Positions 1-6,593 of a stretch of 11,924 nucleotides of DNA are shown here, piece by piece. Every line of letters begins with the position of its first letter. Position 1 is the first letter of the stretch. This DNA is from an uncultured Faecalibacterium sp. (GTDB lineage Bacteria > Bacillota > Clostridia > Oscillospirales > Ruminococcaceae). The translations under genes were made by a program, and so were the position numbers. A model generated the notes under the pieces. That model made no database searches. It was not told where the DNA came from and was given only the letters and a program-made list of their open reading frames with translations. The DNA lies in contig CAKTGS010000062.1 of NCBI GenBank assembly GCA_934561485.1, positions 1 through 11,924 of the forward strand. The letters are read 5' to 3'.

Positions 1-74
1 TCGGTGTACCACTGTGCAAAGTTTTCTTCCTGGCTGGTGATCGCCTGCACGAGCTTCTTGTTGTCTTTTGCCAT
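1..74 (-). CDS. proS: Prolyl-tRNA synthetase, N-terminal fragment
   Basis: Only the first 24 codons are in the window; the gene runs off the left edge. The peptide starts MAKDNKKLVQAI and continues to an EENFAQWYT segment, which I recognise as the start of the ProS type found in Clostridia, where an 'E-E-x-F-x-x-W-Y' stretch begins the catalytic core. ProS charges tRNA-Pro with proline in the cytoplasm. The ATG at 72-74 is supported by a perfect AGGAGG (85-90, minus) ten bases upstream. It lies downstream of acpP on the same strand with a 122-base gap, which holds a GC-rich inverted repeat but no convincing promoter or terminator, so it may be partly co-transcribed with acpP. Identification rests on a short peptide, so some doubt remains. 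Confidence 0.75.
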   Translation of the reverse strand, partial: MAKDNKKLVQAITSQEENFAQWYT

Positions 75-96
75 TTTGTTATATCCTCCTAAGGCC

Positions 97-123
97 GTGC
101 GCCAAACGCGGCGCGTTCCGCAC
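97..123. repeat. GC-rich inverted repeat upstream of proS
   Basis: The outer arms GTGCG (97-101) and CGCAC (119-123) enclose AACGCG (105-110) and CGCGTT (112-117), giving an interrupted hairpin between acpP and proS. It is not followed by a T-run on either strand, so it does not look like an intrinsic terminator. It would lie in the proS 5' leader. It is too short for a T-box. Its role is unknown. Confidence 0.35.
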
Positions 124-196
124 GAACCCATATTGAAAGCCCCGCCCACGAACGCGGCCGGGTGCCGCGCAGAAAAGGCGGAGCTTTTTACCGACT

Positions 197-433
197 TCAG
201 TTCTGCTGGTGGCTGTCCACAAAGTTTACCACATCGCCCACGGTGCGCAGGGTCTCGATGGCATCGTCCGGCACCTCAATGCCAAACTCATCCTCCAGCG
301 TCATCACCATGTCCACAATGTCCAGGCTGTCTGCCTCGAAATCGCTCATGATGTCGCTGTCCATCGTGATCTTTGCCGGATCAACATCCAGCTGCTCCGC
401 CAGCAATGCACGGATTTTTTCAAAAGTATCCAT
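197..433 (-). CDS. acpP: Acyl carrier protein
   Basis: A 78-residue acidic protein of normal ACP length. It carries growing acyl chains as a thioester on a 4'-phosphopantetheine arm during type II fatty acid synthesis in the cytoplasm. The attachment serine is Ser36 in the classic D-S-L motif (EADSLDIVDM, residues 33-42), followed by the acidic helix II (LEDEFGIEVPDD) that docks to partner enzymes. The start ATG at 431-433 has an AAGGAGA ribosome binding site (442-448, minus) eight bases upstream. A consensus promoter lies about 118 bases upstream, and the leader between has strong inverted repeats. No fab genes are beside it here; its downstream neighbour is proS. The gene looks intact. Confidence 0.97.
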   Translation of the reverse strand: MDTFEKIRALLAEQLDVDPAKITMDSDIMSDFEADSLDIVDMVMTLEDEFGIEVPDDAIETLRTVGDVVNFVDSHQQN

Positions 434-470
434 TCCTGTGGTCTCCTTTTCGCAGTTGTTTTACCCGGTT

Positions 471-543
471 TGTACACCTGCAGCCGTGGGCAGGTGCCAT
501 GGCGCTGCACCTGCGGATACTGCGCGGCTGCAAGGGCTGTACA
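471..543 (-). promoter_or_regulatory. Structured 5' leader of acpP (nested inverted repeats)
   Basis: Three pairs of arms are nested in the region that would be the acpP mRNA leader. TGTACA (471-476) faces TGTACA (538-543), TGCAGCCG (479-486) faces CGGCTGCA (525-532), and GCAGGTGC (490-497) faces GCACCTGC (507-514). Together they can form one long interrupted hairpin starting close to the predicted transcription start. A competing pairing also exists: CACCTGC (475-481) with GCAGGTG (490-496), which would break the outer and inner stems. The repeats are seen directly; that they control acpP expression is inference. Confidence 0.5.
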
Positions 544-557
544 AAACGCTCTCTTTT

Positions 558-586
558 TTTATATCCCATGCCATGCATCTTGTCAA
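558..586 (-). promoter_or_regulatory. Promoter of acpP
   Basis: On the minus strand there is a perfect -35 TTGACA (581-586) and a -10 TATAAA (558-563) separated by exactly 17 bases. This is a near-consensus housekeeping sigma promoter. Transcription would start near 551 and give a leader of roughly 118 bases before the acpP ATG. Confidence 0.75.
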
Positions 587-646
587 GCCCTGTTTTGGCA
601 TTCCCGCTTTTCTTCGGTAAAAAAAGTGCAAAACGCAGATTTTCGC

Positions 647-675
647 TTGACAGAAGTGCACAAGATTCTTATGAT
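647..675 (+). promoter_or_regulatory. Promoter of dapF-dapL
   Basis: A perfect -35 TTGACA (647-652) and a -10 TATGAT (670-675) are separated by 17 bases. Transcription would start near 682, about 50 bases before the dapF ATG. It is divergent from the acpP promoter, with roughly 60 bases between the two -35 boxes. Confidence 0.75.
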
Positions 676-731
676 TATAAAGGAATCGTTTTCGGGGACT
701 GACCGGCCCCCGCTCAAAGGAGAATCGAGCA

Positions 732-1571
732 ATGAAGCTTTCGTTTACCAAAATGCAGGGCTGTGCCAACGATTACATCTACCTGGACTGCCGCACTGGC
801 GGCGTGCCGGAGAACATCGTGGAACTGAGCCAGAAACTTTCCCGGCGGCATTTTTCCATCGGAGCCGATGGCATCATCTGCATCTGTGCACCGGCAACAG
901 CCGGAGCCGATGGCCGGATGCGCATTTTCAACGCAGACGGCAGCGAGGCGCAGATGTGCGGCAACGGCATCCGCTGTGTGGCCGAGTGGCTGTATACCCA
1001 CGGGGTGGAAAAGCCGGTGCTGACCATCGACACCGGCAGCGGCACCAAGACCGTTGCCCGCAAAGGGGCGGGGCTGTGGCAGGTGGAAATGGGAGCTTAC
1101 AGCACCCGGGCGGCCGACCTGCCCGCCGTGAACATGGGCGCAGACCCGCTGGTGGATAAGCCCCTGACTGTGGAGGGCAAAAACTGGCAGGTGACCTGCA
1201 TCAGCGTGGGCAACCCCCACTGCGTGACCGTGGTGCCGGATGTGGACAGCCTGAAGCTGGAAGAGATTGGCCCCGCGTTTGAGCATCACCCGAACTTTCC
1301 GGAGCGCATCAACACCGAGTTTGTGCAGGTGGTGGACGCCGCCCACCTGAAAATGCGGGTGTGGGAGCGCGGCAGCGGCGAGACTTGGGCCTGCGGCACC
1401 GGAACCTGCGCCACGGTGGCAGCCCTGACCGAGCTGGGCATCTGCCGGCCCGGCGAAGATGTGCAGGTACAGCTGCGGGGCGGCGTGCTGACCATCCGGG
1501 TGCTGCCCGGCAGCCAGCTGCTGATGACCGGCGCCGCCGAAACCGTGTGCGAAGGCTTTACTGAAGTTTAA
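732..1571 (+). CDS. dapF: Diaminopimelate epimerase
   Basis: A 279-residue protein of normal DapF length. It interconverts LL- and meso-diaminopimelate without a cofactor, using two cysteines as acid and base; the product feeds lysine synthesis and the peptidoglycan peptide. Visible signatures are the N-terminal FTKMQGCAND block, the first catalytic Cys76 in MCGNGIRC, the substrate-binding GNPHCV block (160-165), the second catalytic Cys221 in WACGTGTCA, and the ERGSGET loop just before it. The ATG at 732 follows AAAGGAG (716-722) with nine bases between. It is the first gene after a consensus promoter. dapL follows after 180 bases and makes its substrate, so the pair is a pathway operon. Confidence 0.97.
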   Translation: MKLSFTKMQGCANDYIYLDCRTGGVPENIVELSQKLSRRHFSIGADGIICICAPATAGADGRMRIFNADGSEAQMCGNGIRCVAEWLYTHGVEKPVLTIDTGSGTKTVARKGAGLWQVEMGAYSTRAADLPAVNMGADPLVDKPLTVEGKNWQVTCISVGNPHCVTVVPDVDSLKLEEIGPAFEHHPNFPERINTEFVQVVDAAHLKMRVWERGSGETWACGTGTCATVAALTELGICRPGEDVQVQLRGGVLTIRVLPGSQLLMTGAAETVCEGFTEV

Positions 1572-1572
1572 G

Positions 1573-1726
1573 CAGCCTTCCCCCTCGGGGGAAGGTGGCG
1601 CGTCAGCGCCGGATGAGGGGAAGCTTCCATCCGATGCCGCTCCCCAAGAGCGAAAGCAGAAGATGACTGCCCCTCATCAGTCCTGTCGCTTACGCGCCAG
1701 TCCAGCTTCCCCCAAGGGGGAAGCCT
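1573..1726. repeat. Intergenic palindromic (MITE/REP-like) repeat between dapF and dapL
   Basis: The left arm holds the hairpin CCTTCCCCC/GGGGGAAGG (1576-1584 with 1587-1595), then GGCGC/GCGCC (1597-1601 with 1606-1610), then GGATGAGGGG. The right arm (1670-1726) is a diverged reverse complement: it starts CCCCTCATCAG, has a related GCGCCAG stretch, and ends with the hairpin GCTTCCCCC/GGGGGAAGC (1705-1724). The whole is thus an imperfect inverted repeat of about 150 bases with a different centre. I recall this arm sequence as a very common intergenic repeat in Faecalibacterium-type genomes. It codes for nothing convincing. It lies within the dapF-dapL transcript and could stall transcription or protect mRNA ends, which is inference. 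Confidence 0.8.
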
Positions 1727-1751
1727 AATAACAGAATCGAGGGAAAGTACC

Positions 1752-2939
1752 ATGAAAATGAACAAACACTACGATGAGCTGAAGGCCAGCTACCTGTTTG
1801 TGGACATTGCCCACAAGGTAGCCGCTTATCAGGAAGCACACCCGGAAAAGGAGATCATCCGCCTGGGCATTGGCGATGTGACCCAGCCCCTGGCCAAATG
1901 CGTGGTCAAGGCCATGCAGGATGCCGCCGCCGAAATGGGCACCAAGGAAGGCTTCCACGGCTACGGCCCTGAGCAGGGCTACCCCTTCCTGAAGCAGGCC
2001 ATTCAGGGCTACTATGCAGGCCGCGGCACCAAGATCGAAGAGGACGAGATCTTTATCTCGGACGGTGCCAAGAGCGACCTGGCCAACATGCTGGGCCTGT
2101 TTGATGTGGACAACACCGTGCTGGTGCCGGACCCCGTGTACCCCACCTACGTGGACGACAACGTGACCGATGGCCGCAAGATCATCTACGGCCGCACCAG
2201 CCAGGAGAACGGTTTCCTGGGGATGCCGGACGAAAACGTGAAGGCTGACATCATTTACATCTGCAGCCCCAACAACCCCACCGGTGCCGCTTACACCCGT
2301 GAGCAGCTGAAGGCCTGGGTGGACTACGCCAAAAAGAACAACGCCATCATCCTGTACGATGCCGCCTACGAGTGCTTCATCTCGGATGAGAAGCTGGCCC
2401 GCAGCATCTTTGAGATCAAGGGTGCACGCGAGTGCGCCGTGGAGATCTGCTCCTTCTCCAAGATCGCAGGCTTTACCGGCACCCGCTGCGGCTACACCGT
2501 GGTGCCCAAAGAGCTGGAGCGCGAGGGCATGAACCTGAACAAGATGTGGCTGCGCCGCCAGACCACCAAGTTCAACGGCGTGCCTTACGTTGTGCAGCGT
2601 GCCGCTGCCGCCGTGTTTACCGAAAGCGGCATGGCAGAGATTCAGCAGAACCTGGATTACTACCGCAAGAACGCCAAGGTCATTGCCGATGCACTGGACG
2701 AGTGCGGTGTGTGGTACTGCGGCGGCAAGAACAGCCCCTACATCTGGCTGCGCTGCCCCGGCAACATGAAGAGCTGGGAGTTCTTTGACTGGCTGCTGGA
2801 GAACTGCGGCGTGGTGGGCACCCCCGGCGTGGGCTTTGGCGAGTGCGGCGAAGGCTACTTCCGTTTGACCGCCTTCGGCGATGCCGAAAAGACCAAGGCA
2901 GCTGCCGAGCGCATCAAAAACGCGGTCAAGGCGCTTTAA
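1752..2939 (+). CDS. dapL: LL-diaminopimelate aminotransferase
   Basis: A 395-residue fold-type I PLP aminotransferase of the DapL family. It converts tetrahydrodipicolinate plus glutamate directly to LL-diaminopimelate, bypassing the succinylase and acetylase routes. Signatures are the N-terminal YLFVDIAHKV block, IRLGIGDVTQPL, GYGPEQGYPFL, the CSPNNPTGAA loop (171-180), DAAYE with Asp203 for the PLP pyridine nitrogen, and the cofactor lysine Lys237 in SFSKIAGFTGTRCGY. The DapL-specific blocks separate it from ordinary aspartate aminotransferases. A GAGGGA ribosome binding site (1739-1744) supports the ATG at 1752. It shares the dapF promoter, with the palindromic repeat between them, and is followed by a strong terminator. 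The gene is intact. Confidence 0.96.
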   Translation: MKMNKHYDELKASYLFVDIAHKVAAYQEAHPEKEIIRLGIGDVTQPLAKCVVKAMQDAAAEMGTKEGFHGYGPEQGYPFLKQAIQGYYAGRGTKIEEDEIFISDGAKSDLANMLGLFDVDNTVLVPDPVYPTYVDDNVTDGRKIIYGRTSQENGFLGMPDENVKADIIYICSPNNPTGAAYTREQLKAWVDYAKKNNAIILYDAAYECFISDEKLARSIFEIKGARECAVEICSFSKIAGFTGTRCGYTVVPKELEREGMNLNKMWLRRQTTKFNGVPYVVQRAAAAVFTESGMAEIQQNLDYYRKNAKVIADALDECGVWYCGGKNSPYIWLRCPGNMKSWEFFDWLLENCGVVGTPGVGFGECGEGYFRLTAFGDAEKTKAAAERIKNAVKAL

Positions 2940-2961
2940 GGAAAGCAACATGAGAGAAAGA

Positions 2962-2993
2962 GCCTGCTGCCATTGGCAGCAGGCCCTTTTTGG
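2962..2993 (+). terminator. Terminator of dapF-dapL
   Basis: A perfect 10-bp stem GCCTGCTGCC (2962-2971) / GGCAGCAGGC (2975-2984) with a three-base loop is followed by CCTTTTTGG. It starts 22 bases after the dapL stop codon. Confidence 0.9.
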
Positions 2994-3046
2994 TTATTCC
3001 CTGCAAAAACAGCCCACGCTGATCCTGCGGAAACCCGAATAGAACA

Positions 3047-3082
3047 ACACCCCGGCAACGTCTGCGGACTTTGCCGGGGTGT
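3047..3082 (-). terminator. Terminator of the aldose 1-epimerase gene
   Basis: A perfect 12-bp stem ACACCCCGGCAA (3047-3058) / TTGCCGGGGTGT (3071-3082) has a 12-base loop. It lies 34 bases past the stop of the minus-strand epimerase gene, and on that strand the stem is followed by a T-containing tract (GTTCTATT). It may also act as a back-up on the plus strand for dapL. Confidence 0.7.
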
Positions 3083-3116
3083 TTCATTCTGCAGAGAGCA
3101 GGGCCATGGAAACGGG

Positions 3117-3998
3117 TCACCGTGCAAAGGTCGTGCTCAGTGTTGTGGCCCATGTTTCGCCCGGGGCCAGGCAGGCAGCAGCGGCACGCTGGCTCCATGC
3201 CTGCGGGTCGTCCTGTGCTGCCGGCAGGCTGTGCCACGGCTCAATGCACACAAAGCGCAGCGGCTTGACCGGGGTGGACCAGATCAGTGCATAGGGGTAA
3301 TCGGCCACGTTGCATTCAATGTGGCGACCGGTGTCCTTTTCGTAGATGCCCAGGGTTTTGGTGCGCAGTCCTGCCATGCAGTAGCTGTCGTCATCGAACA
3401 GATCATCCTCCAGCTGAATGGCCTGCTGGTTCTTCCACTGGTAGTAGCACTTGCCGGACAGCAGGCCTGCCGGGCGGGCATCCAGGATCACCGGGCTTTC
3501 CGGCTGGTCAAAGCGGAACTCATAGTCGCCGGTGGTGTGCTGGCTGTCAAAGGGGATGCTGAAGGCCGGGTGATAGCCGATGCCAAAGCGCAGTTCCTCG
3601 GTGCCGGGGTTCTGCACCGTCAACGTATGGTGCACGGTTTTGCCGTCCAGCCGGAAGGTGCTGGTAAGCACGAAATCAAAGGGGAAGCGCTCTGCCTTGA
3701 GGGCATCATCGGCCCGCAGTTCCAGCTGGATGGTATCGCCTTCGGCCTTGAGCAGGGTGTGCTCCAGGTCCCGGGCAAAGCCATGCTGGCCGCCCTTGTA
3801 GGTTTTGCCCTTTGCCTCAAACGTACCGCCCGCCAGTTTGCCCGTCCACGGGAACAGGATGGGGGCATGGCGCGCCCACACGGCCGGGTCGGCCTGCCAG
3901 AGCATTTCCTCTCCGGCTGCGTTTTTCAAGCTGACGGCTTCGGCACCGTGAGTGTCCACCGTCAGGGTCAGGAATTCGTTGTGAATGGTTGCCTGCAT
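3117..3998 (-). CDS. Aldose 1-epimerase family protein (LacX-like)
   Basis: A 293-residue GalM-superfamily beta-sandwich protein. Family members interconvert alpha and beta anomers of aldoses such as glucose or galactose, or of sugar phosphates. Visible family features are the QHGFARD block (His72), GYHPAF with the predicted catalytic His143, and CIEPWHSLP with the predicted catalytic Glu253 near the C-terminus; the last block is typical of the LacX-like branch. The frame is open for 32 further codons upstream, but I chose the ATG at 3996-3998 because AAAGGAGA (4007-4014, minus) lies eight bases before it and MQATIHNEFLTL aligns with family starts. It is a single-gene unit with its own terminator. 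The substrate is not certain. Confidence 0.9.
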   Translation of the reverse strand: MQATIHNEFLTLTVDTHGAEAVSLKNAAGEEMLWQADPAVWARHAPILFPWTGKLAGGTFEAKGKTYKGGQHGFARDLEHTLLKAEGDTIQLELRADDALKAERFPFDFVLTSTFRLDGKTVHHTLTVQNPGTEELRFGIGYHPAFSIPFDSQHTTGDYEFRFDQPESPVILDARPAGLLSGKCYYQWKNQQAIQLEDDLFDDDSYCMAGLRTKTLGIYEKDTGRHIECNVADYPYALIWSTPVKPLRFVCIEPWHSLPAAQDDPQAWSQRAAAACLAPGETWATTLSTTFAR

Positions 3999-4072
3999 TG
4001 CTGATATCTCCTTTACGATCCTTGTCTCGGCCAGCACTGCCCCTGCATCCACCGGCCGAATTTTCTGTTTCC

Positions 4073-4101
4073 AGTATACACTCCTGCCGTCCAAAAAGAA
4101 A
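4073..4101 (-). promoter_or_regulatory. Possible promoter of the aldose 1-epimerase gene
   Basis: The minus strand has a good -10 TATACT (4073-4078). Seventeen bases upstream lies only a poor -35 (TTTCTT, 4096-4101). The distance to the gene start (about 75 bases) is reasonable. The weak -35 keeps this tentative. Confidence 0.35.
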
Positions 4102-4179
4102 GCCCCTATTCACACAGCGGACAGCGGCGGAATACGCTGGGGCAGAAGCATACTTTTACCAGCAAAGGAGCGCATCTCC

Positions 4180-4902
4180 ATGAAAAACACCGGAACTCTC
4201 CGCATCCAGACCTTTGCGGCCCGCCAGTCTGCCCCCATGGAGGGGGTGACCGTTGCGGTGCAGGGGGACGGCTTTACCCTGCACTGCATCACCGATGCGA
4301 CCGGCAGCGCCGCCGATATCCCCGTTGAAGCCCCCGCCTGCACCCTCTCGCTGGACGAGGACAACACCATCCGCCCTTACGCCGTTGTCAGCCTGACCGC
4401 CGCAAAATCCGGCTACCGCACCGTGCGCATTGAGGGCATCCAGATCTTTGCCGGGCAGATAACGCTGGCACAGCCTGCGATGATTCCGGTCACGGAGGAA
4501 GGCAAAGACATCCCGGACGCGCCCATCGTCATCCCGCCGCACCCTTTGTTTGCGGGCAGCGGCGGCAGCGGCCCGGACCCTGTGGAAAACTGCGTGCCCC
4601 GGGTGCTGAGCCGAGTGATCATTCCCAAAAACATCACCGTGCACCTGGGCAAACCGGCAGCGTCTGCACGGAATGTGACGGTGTCCTTCCGGGATTATAT
4701 CGCCAATGTGGCTTCCAGTGAAGTCTACCCCACCTGGGTAGGGCAAAATAAACCAACCAACCGATTTAAGAGTCGTCTTTGCTCAAAAATTCCACTCTAT
4801 CGTCACTTTCTGCGTTCCAGACAGAGATTCTTTCGGTTCTACGATGACCCTGTCAATGAGGAGTACCACAAGTTCCCTTGTCAGATAGGGAACCTGCGCT
4901 AA
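4180..4902 (+). pseudogene. SleC-like spore cortex-lytic/peptidoglycan-binding protein, truncated by an insertion
   Basis: Translation starts at ATG 4180 behind AAAGGAG (4164-4170). The first 186 codons match, from memory, the N-terminal part of clostridial SleC-like spore cortex-lytic proteins: MKNTGTLRIQTFAARQSAP, GVQIFAGQ-type strand (here GIQIFAGQITLAQ), a GGSGP linker, then ITVHLGKP and FRDYIANVASSEVYPTW. In relatives the P-T-W is followed by a proline/glutamate-containing segment and a long conserved half. Here, from about 4738, the frame reads into foreign DNA and adds 54 unrelated residues antisense to the recombinase gene before a stop at 4900-4902. The 3' half is not in the window. 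The product is probably non-functional. The upstream part retains host-like GC-rich codon use, whereas the tail does not. Confidence 0.75.
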
Positions 4903-6348
4903 TTTCCTCACTTTTTCCATCTGAGCCGGTACAGTATCGTTGTCTTCCTTTGTTGCTTTCAGTTCGGATTCCAAGGTCTGAATCCGCGTCTCCGACTGTT
5001 TGACTTCCTGAAGAAAGGCTTCATTCATCGCGGCAAACTGCACAGTATCGATCAGGCCGGACACCTTATCCAGATAAAGCTCCTGCATGGCCTTGCGCCG
5101 CCGGTCTACTTCATTTTTCAACCTTTTCAGCTCGTCACGCTTTGCCTGCTCCCGCTGCCGGATGGGGTCATCCTGTTCCGGCAGGGTGGCTTTTTCGGGG
5201 TCAAAATAATCCGCCACATACACCCGGATGCGTTCCAACACCAGTTCCTGCAAATCATTCAGGTTCGTACAGGTCTTGTTGCTGCACTGTTCCGGTGCAC
5301 GCTGGTGCATCCGGCATCGGACGTATCGGGTCCGAGTGCCATCTGCCCCGGGCTGTCGTGCTGTCTGCTCCATAACGCTCCCACAGCAGCCGCAGACGAT
5401 TTTTCGCGCTAAGGGATAGATGCTTCCGCTCCTTCCGCTGCGGGTACGTCCTGCCATTACCTTCTGCACCGTTTCAAAAGTATCCCGGTCAACGATGGCC
5501 TCATGGGTGTTTGGTACCACAATCCACTGCGATTTCGGAAGCCAAACCGTTTTTTCAGTTTTATAGCTGACTTTTTTGTGCCTTCCCTGCACCAAATCGC
5601 CTGCATAGGTCTGATTATGAAGCATCTGGTAAATCGTTGGGCTGCTCCAAAGCGAAAAATTGGGATTCTTCATAGCAACATGGTAGTGGATGCCATTCGA
5701 CTGTTTGTAGGCTGTCGGGCTTGGAATACCCTCATCGTTCAGGATGCGCGCGATTTTATGTGCGCCGATGCCGCCCAGCGCCATCGAAAAAATTCGTTTC
5801 ACGATTTCGGCAGCTTCCGGGTCGATGACCAGCTTTCCTTTTGCGCTTGGGTCTTTTCGGTATCCATAAAGTGCGAAGGAAGCAATGTACACACCGTCTT
5901 TCCGCTTGTGGTCAAGCACCGAGCGAACATTGGTGGACAGATCTTCCAGATACCACTCGTTGATCAGGCCGTTGATCTGTCGAGATTTTTTGTTCGCTGT
6001 ATCGTTGGTGTCCACATGGTCTACCACTGCAATGAAGCGGATGCCCCACTCCACGAACTTTCCGTGCAGATACTTTTCCACGAGCTCCATATCGCGGGTA
6101 AAACGGGATTGCGTTTTGGCCAGTACCACATCAAACTTATGTTCGCTTGCGGCTTGTATCATCTCATTGAACGCCGGACGGTTCCGATCGATGCCGGAAT
6201 AATCCTCATCCGAATAAATCTGGTAAATATCAAATCCTTTCTCAATGGCGTACTGGATCAGCATCGACTTTTGATTCTGAATGCTTTCCGATTCGCCAAT
6301 TTTATATTCATCTTCTTTGCTCAGGCGGCAATAAATTGCTGCTTTCAT
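4783..6348 (-). CDS. Large serine recombinase
   Basis: A 521-residue site-specific recombinase that would cut and rejoin att sites through a phosphoserine link. The N-terminal resolvase domain begins MKAAIYCRLS with nucleophile Ser10 and Arg8, and has SRFTRD (81-86) with further active-site arginines. A recombinase domain follows at about 160-300 (YGYRKD, SPTIYQMLHNQTYAGD). A zinc ribbon has Cys319, Cys322, Cys345 and Cys355, and a charged coiled coil lies at about 395-470. The ATG at 6346-6348 has AAGGTG (6355-6360, minus) six bases upstream and starts the family's usual MKAAIYCRLS; a GTG eight codons earlier is less likely. The gene looks intact. Its 3' end lies about 45 bases from the inferred left junction. 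Confidence 0.95.
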   Translation of the reverse strand: MKAAIYCRLSKEDEYKIGESESIQNQKSMLIQYAIEKGFDIYQIYSDEDYSGIDRNRPAFNEMIQAASEHKFDVVLAKTQSRFTRDMELVEKYLHGKFVEWGIRFIAVVDHVDTNDTANKKSRQINGLINEWYLEDLSTNVRSVLDHKRKDGVYIASFALYGYRKDPSAKGKLVIDPEAAEIVKRIFSMALGGIGAHKIARILNDEGIPSPTAYKQSNGIHYHVAMKNPNFSLWSSPTIYQMLHNQTYAGDLVQGRHKKVSYKTEKTVWLPKSQWIVVPNTHEAIVDRDTFETVQKVMAGRTRSGRSGSIYPLARKIVCGCCGSVMEQTARQPGADGTRTRYVRCRMHQRAPEQCSNKTCTNLNDLQELVLERIRVYVADYFDPEKATLPEQDDPIRQREQAKRDELKRLKNEVDRRRKAMQELYLDKVSGLIDTVQFAAMNEAFLQEVKQSETRIQTLESELKATKEDNDTVPAQMEKVRKLAQVPYLTRELVVLLIDRVIVEPKESLSGTQKVTIEWNF

Positions 6349-6391
6349 GATTTGCACCTTTCTTTTGTGCACAATCGTCCATGCGCAACAT
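6308..6391 (-). CDS. Tiny 27-residue reading frame overlapping the recombinase start
   Basis: An ATG at 6389-6391 has an excellent AAGGAGA (6400-6406, minus) eight bases upstream, better than the recombinase's own site. It encodes MLRMDDCAQKKGANH and 12 more residues (ESSNLLPPEQRR), ending TGA at 6308-6310. It overlaps the first 41 bases of the recombinase gene in another frame. I do not recognise the peptide. It could be a leader whose translation opens or blocks the recombinase start site (translational coupling), or a chance frame that happens to follow a good ribosome binding site. The presence of the site is seen; translation is inferred. Confidence 0.4.
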   Translation of the reverse strand: MLRMDDCAQKKGANHESSNLLPPEQRR

Positions 6392-6425
6392 AACGCATCT
6401 CTCCTTCAAATTCAAGGATACCAAA

Positions 6426-6566
6426 TCAGGCGCAGGATTTTGAAGGAACGGCATCGGACAGTTCATTGACGATATATCGTTCAAATTTCTTTTGAAAATG
6501 TTCTTTGCGCTGTTCGTTGTTGTCCGAACGAAATTTTTCGTGCAGAATAAAAGGAGTTTTTTCCAT
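6426..6566 (-). CDS. Small 46-residue charged protein upstream of the recombinase
   Basis: An ATG at 6564-6566 preceded by AGGGGGA (6571-6577, minus) opens a 46-codon frame. The product starts MEKTPFILHEKFRSD and is rich in charged residues (QRKEHFQKKFERYIVNEL), suggesting an amphipathic helix, with a short C-terminal SDAVPSKSCA tail. It has no signal peptide or membrane segment. It lies 34 bases upstream of the 27-codon frame and is co-oriented with the recombinase, so the three may form one transcript. Its size and place recall small accessory genes of integrative elements, such as directionality factors, but I cannot assign a family. A longer frame on the opposite strand (6492-6716) has no good ribosome binding site and looks like a shadow. 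Confidence 0.6.
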   Translation of the reverse strand: MEKTPFILHEKFRSDNNEQRKEHFQKKFERYIVNELSDAVPSKSCA

Positions 6567-6593
6567 CGAATCCCCCTATTCGGTTCACTTGAT

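Noticed and set aside
75..196. Possible T-box riboswitch controlling proS
   Set aside because: The acpP-proS gap is only 122 bases with a single GC-rich inverted repeat, and I see no T-box core sequence or antiterminator/terminator pair.
1725..2951. A 408-codon minus-strand open frame
   Set aside because: Antisense shadow of dapL; its start would lie in the dapL terminator region with no ribosome binding site.
3999..4094. Upstream extension of the aldose 1-epimerase gene by 32 codons
   Set aside because: The extension covers the ribosome binding site and likely -10 element, and is not part of the family's usual N-terminus.
4738..4902. Simple frameshift in the SleC-like gene instead of an insertion
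   Set aside because: I checked for family-like sequence in the other frames after 4737 and saw none; the following DNA is the recombinase gene's 3' end on the other strand.
5503..6393. A 296-codon plus-strand open frame
   Set aside because: Antisense to the intact serine recombinase; no family resemblance and no ribosome binding site.
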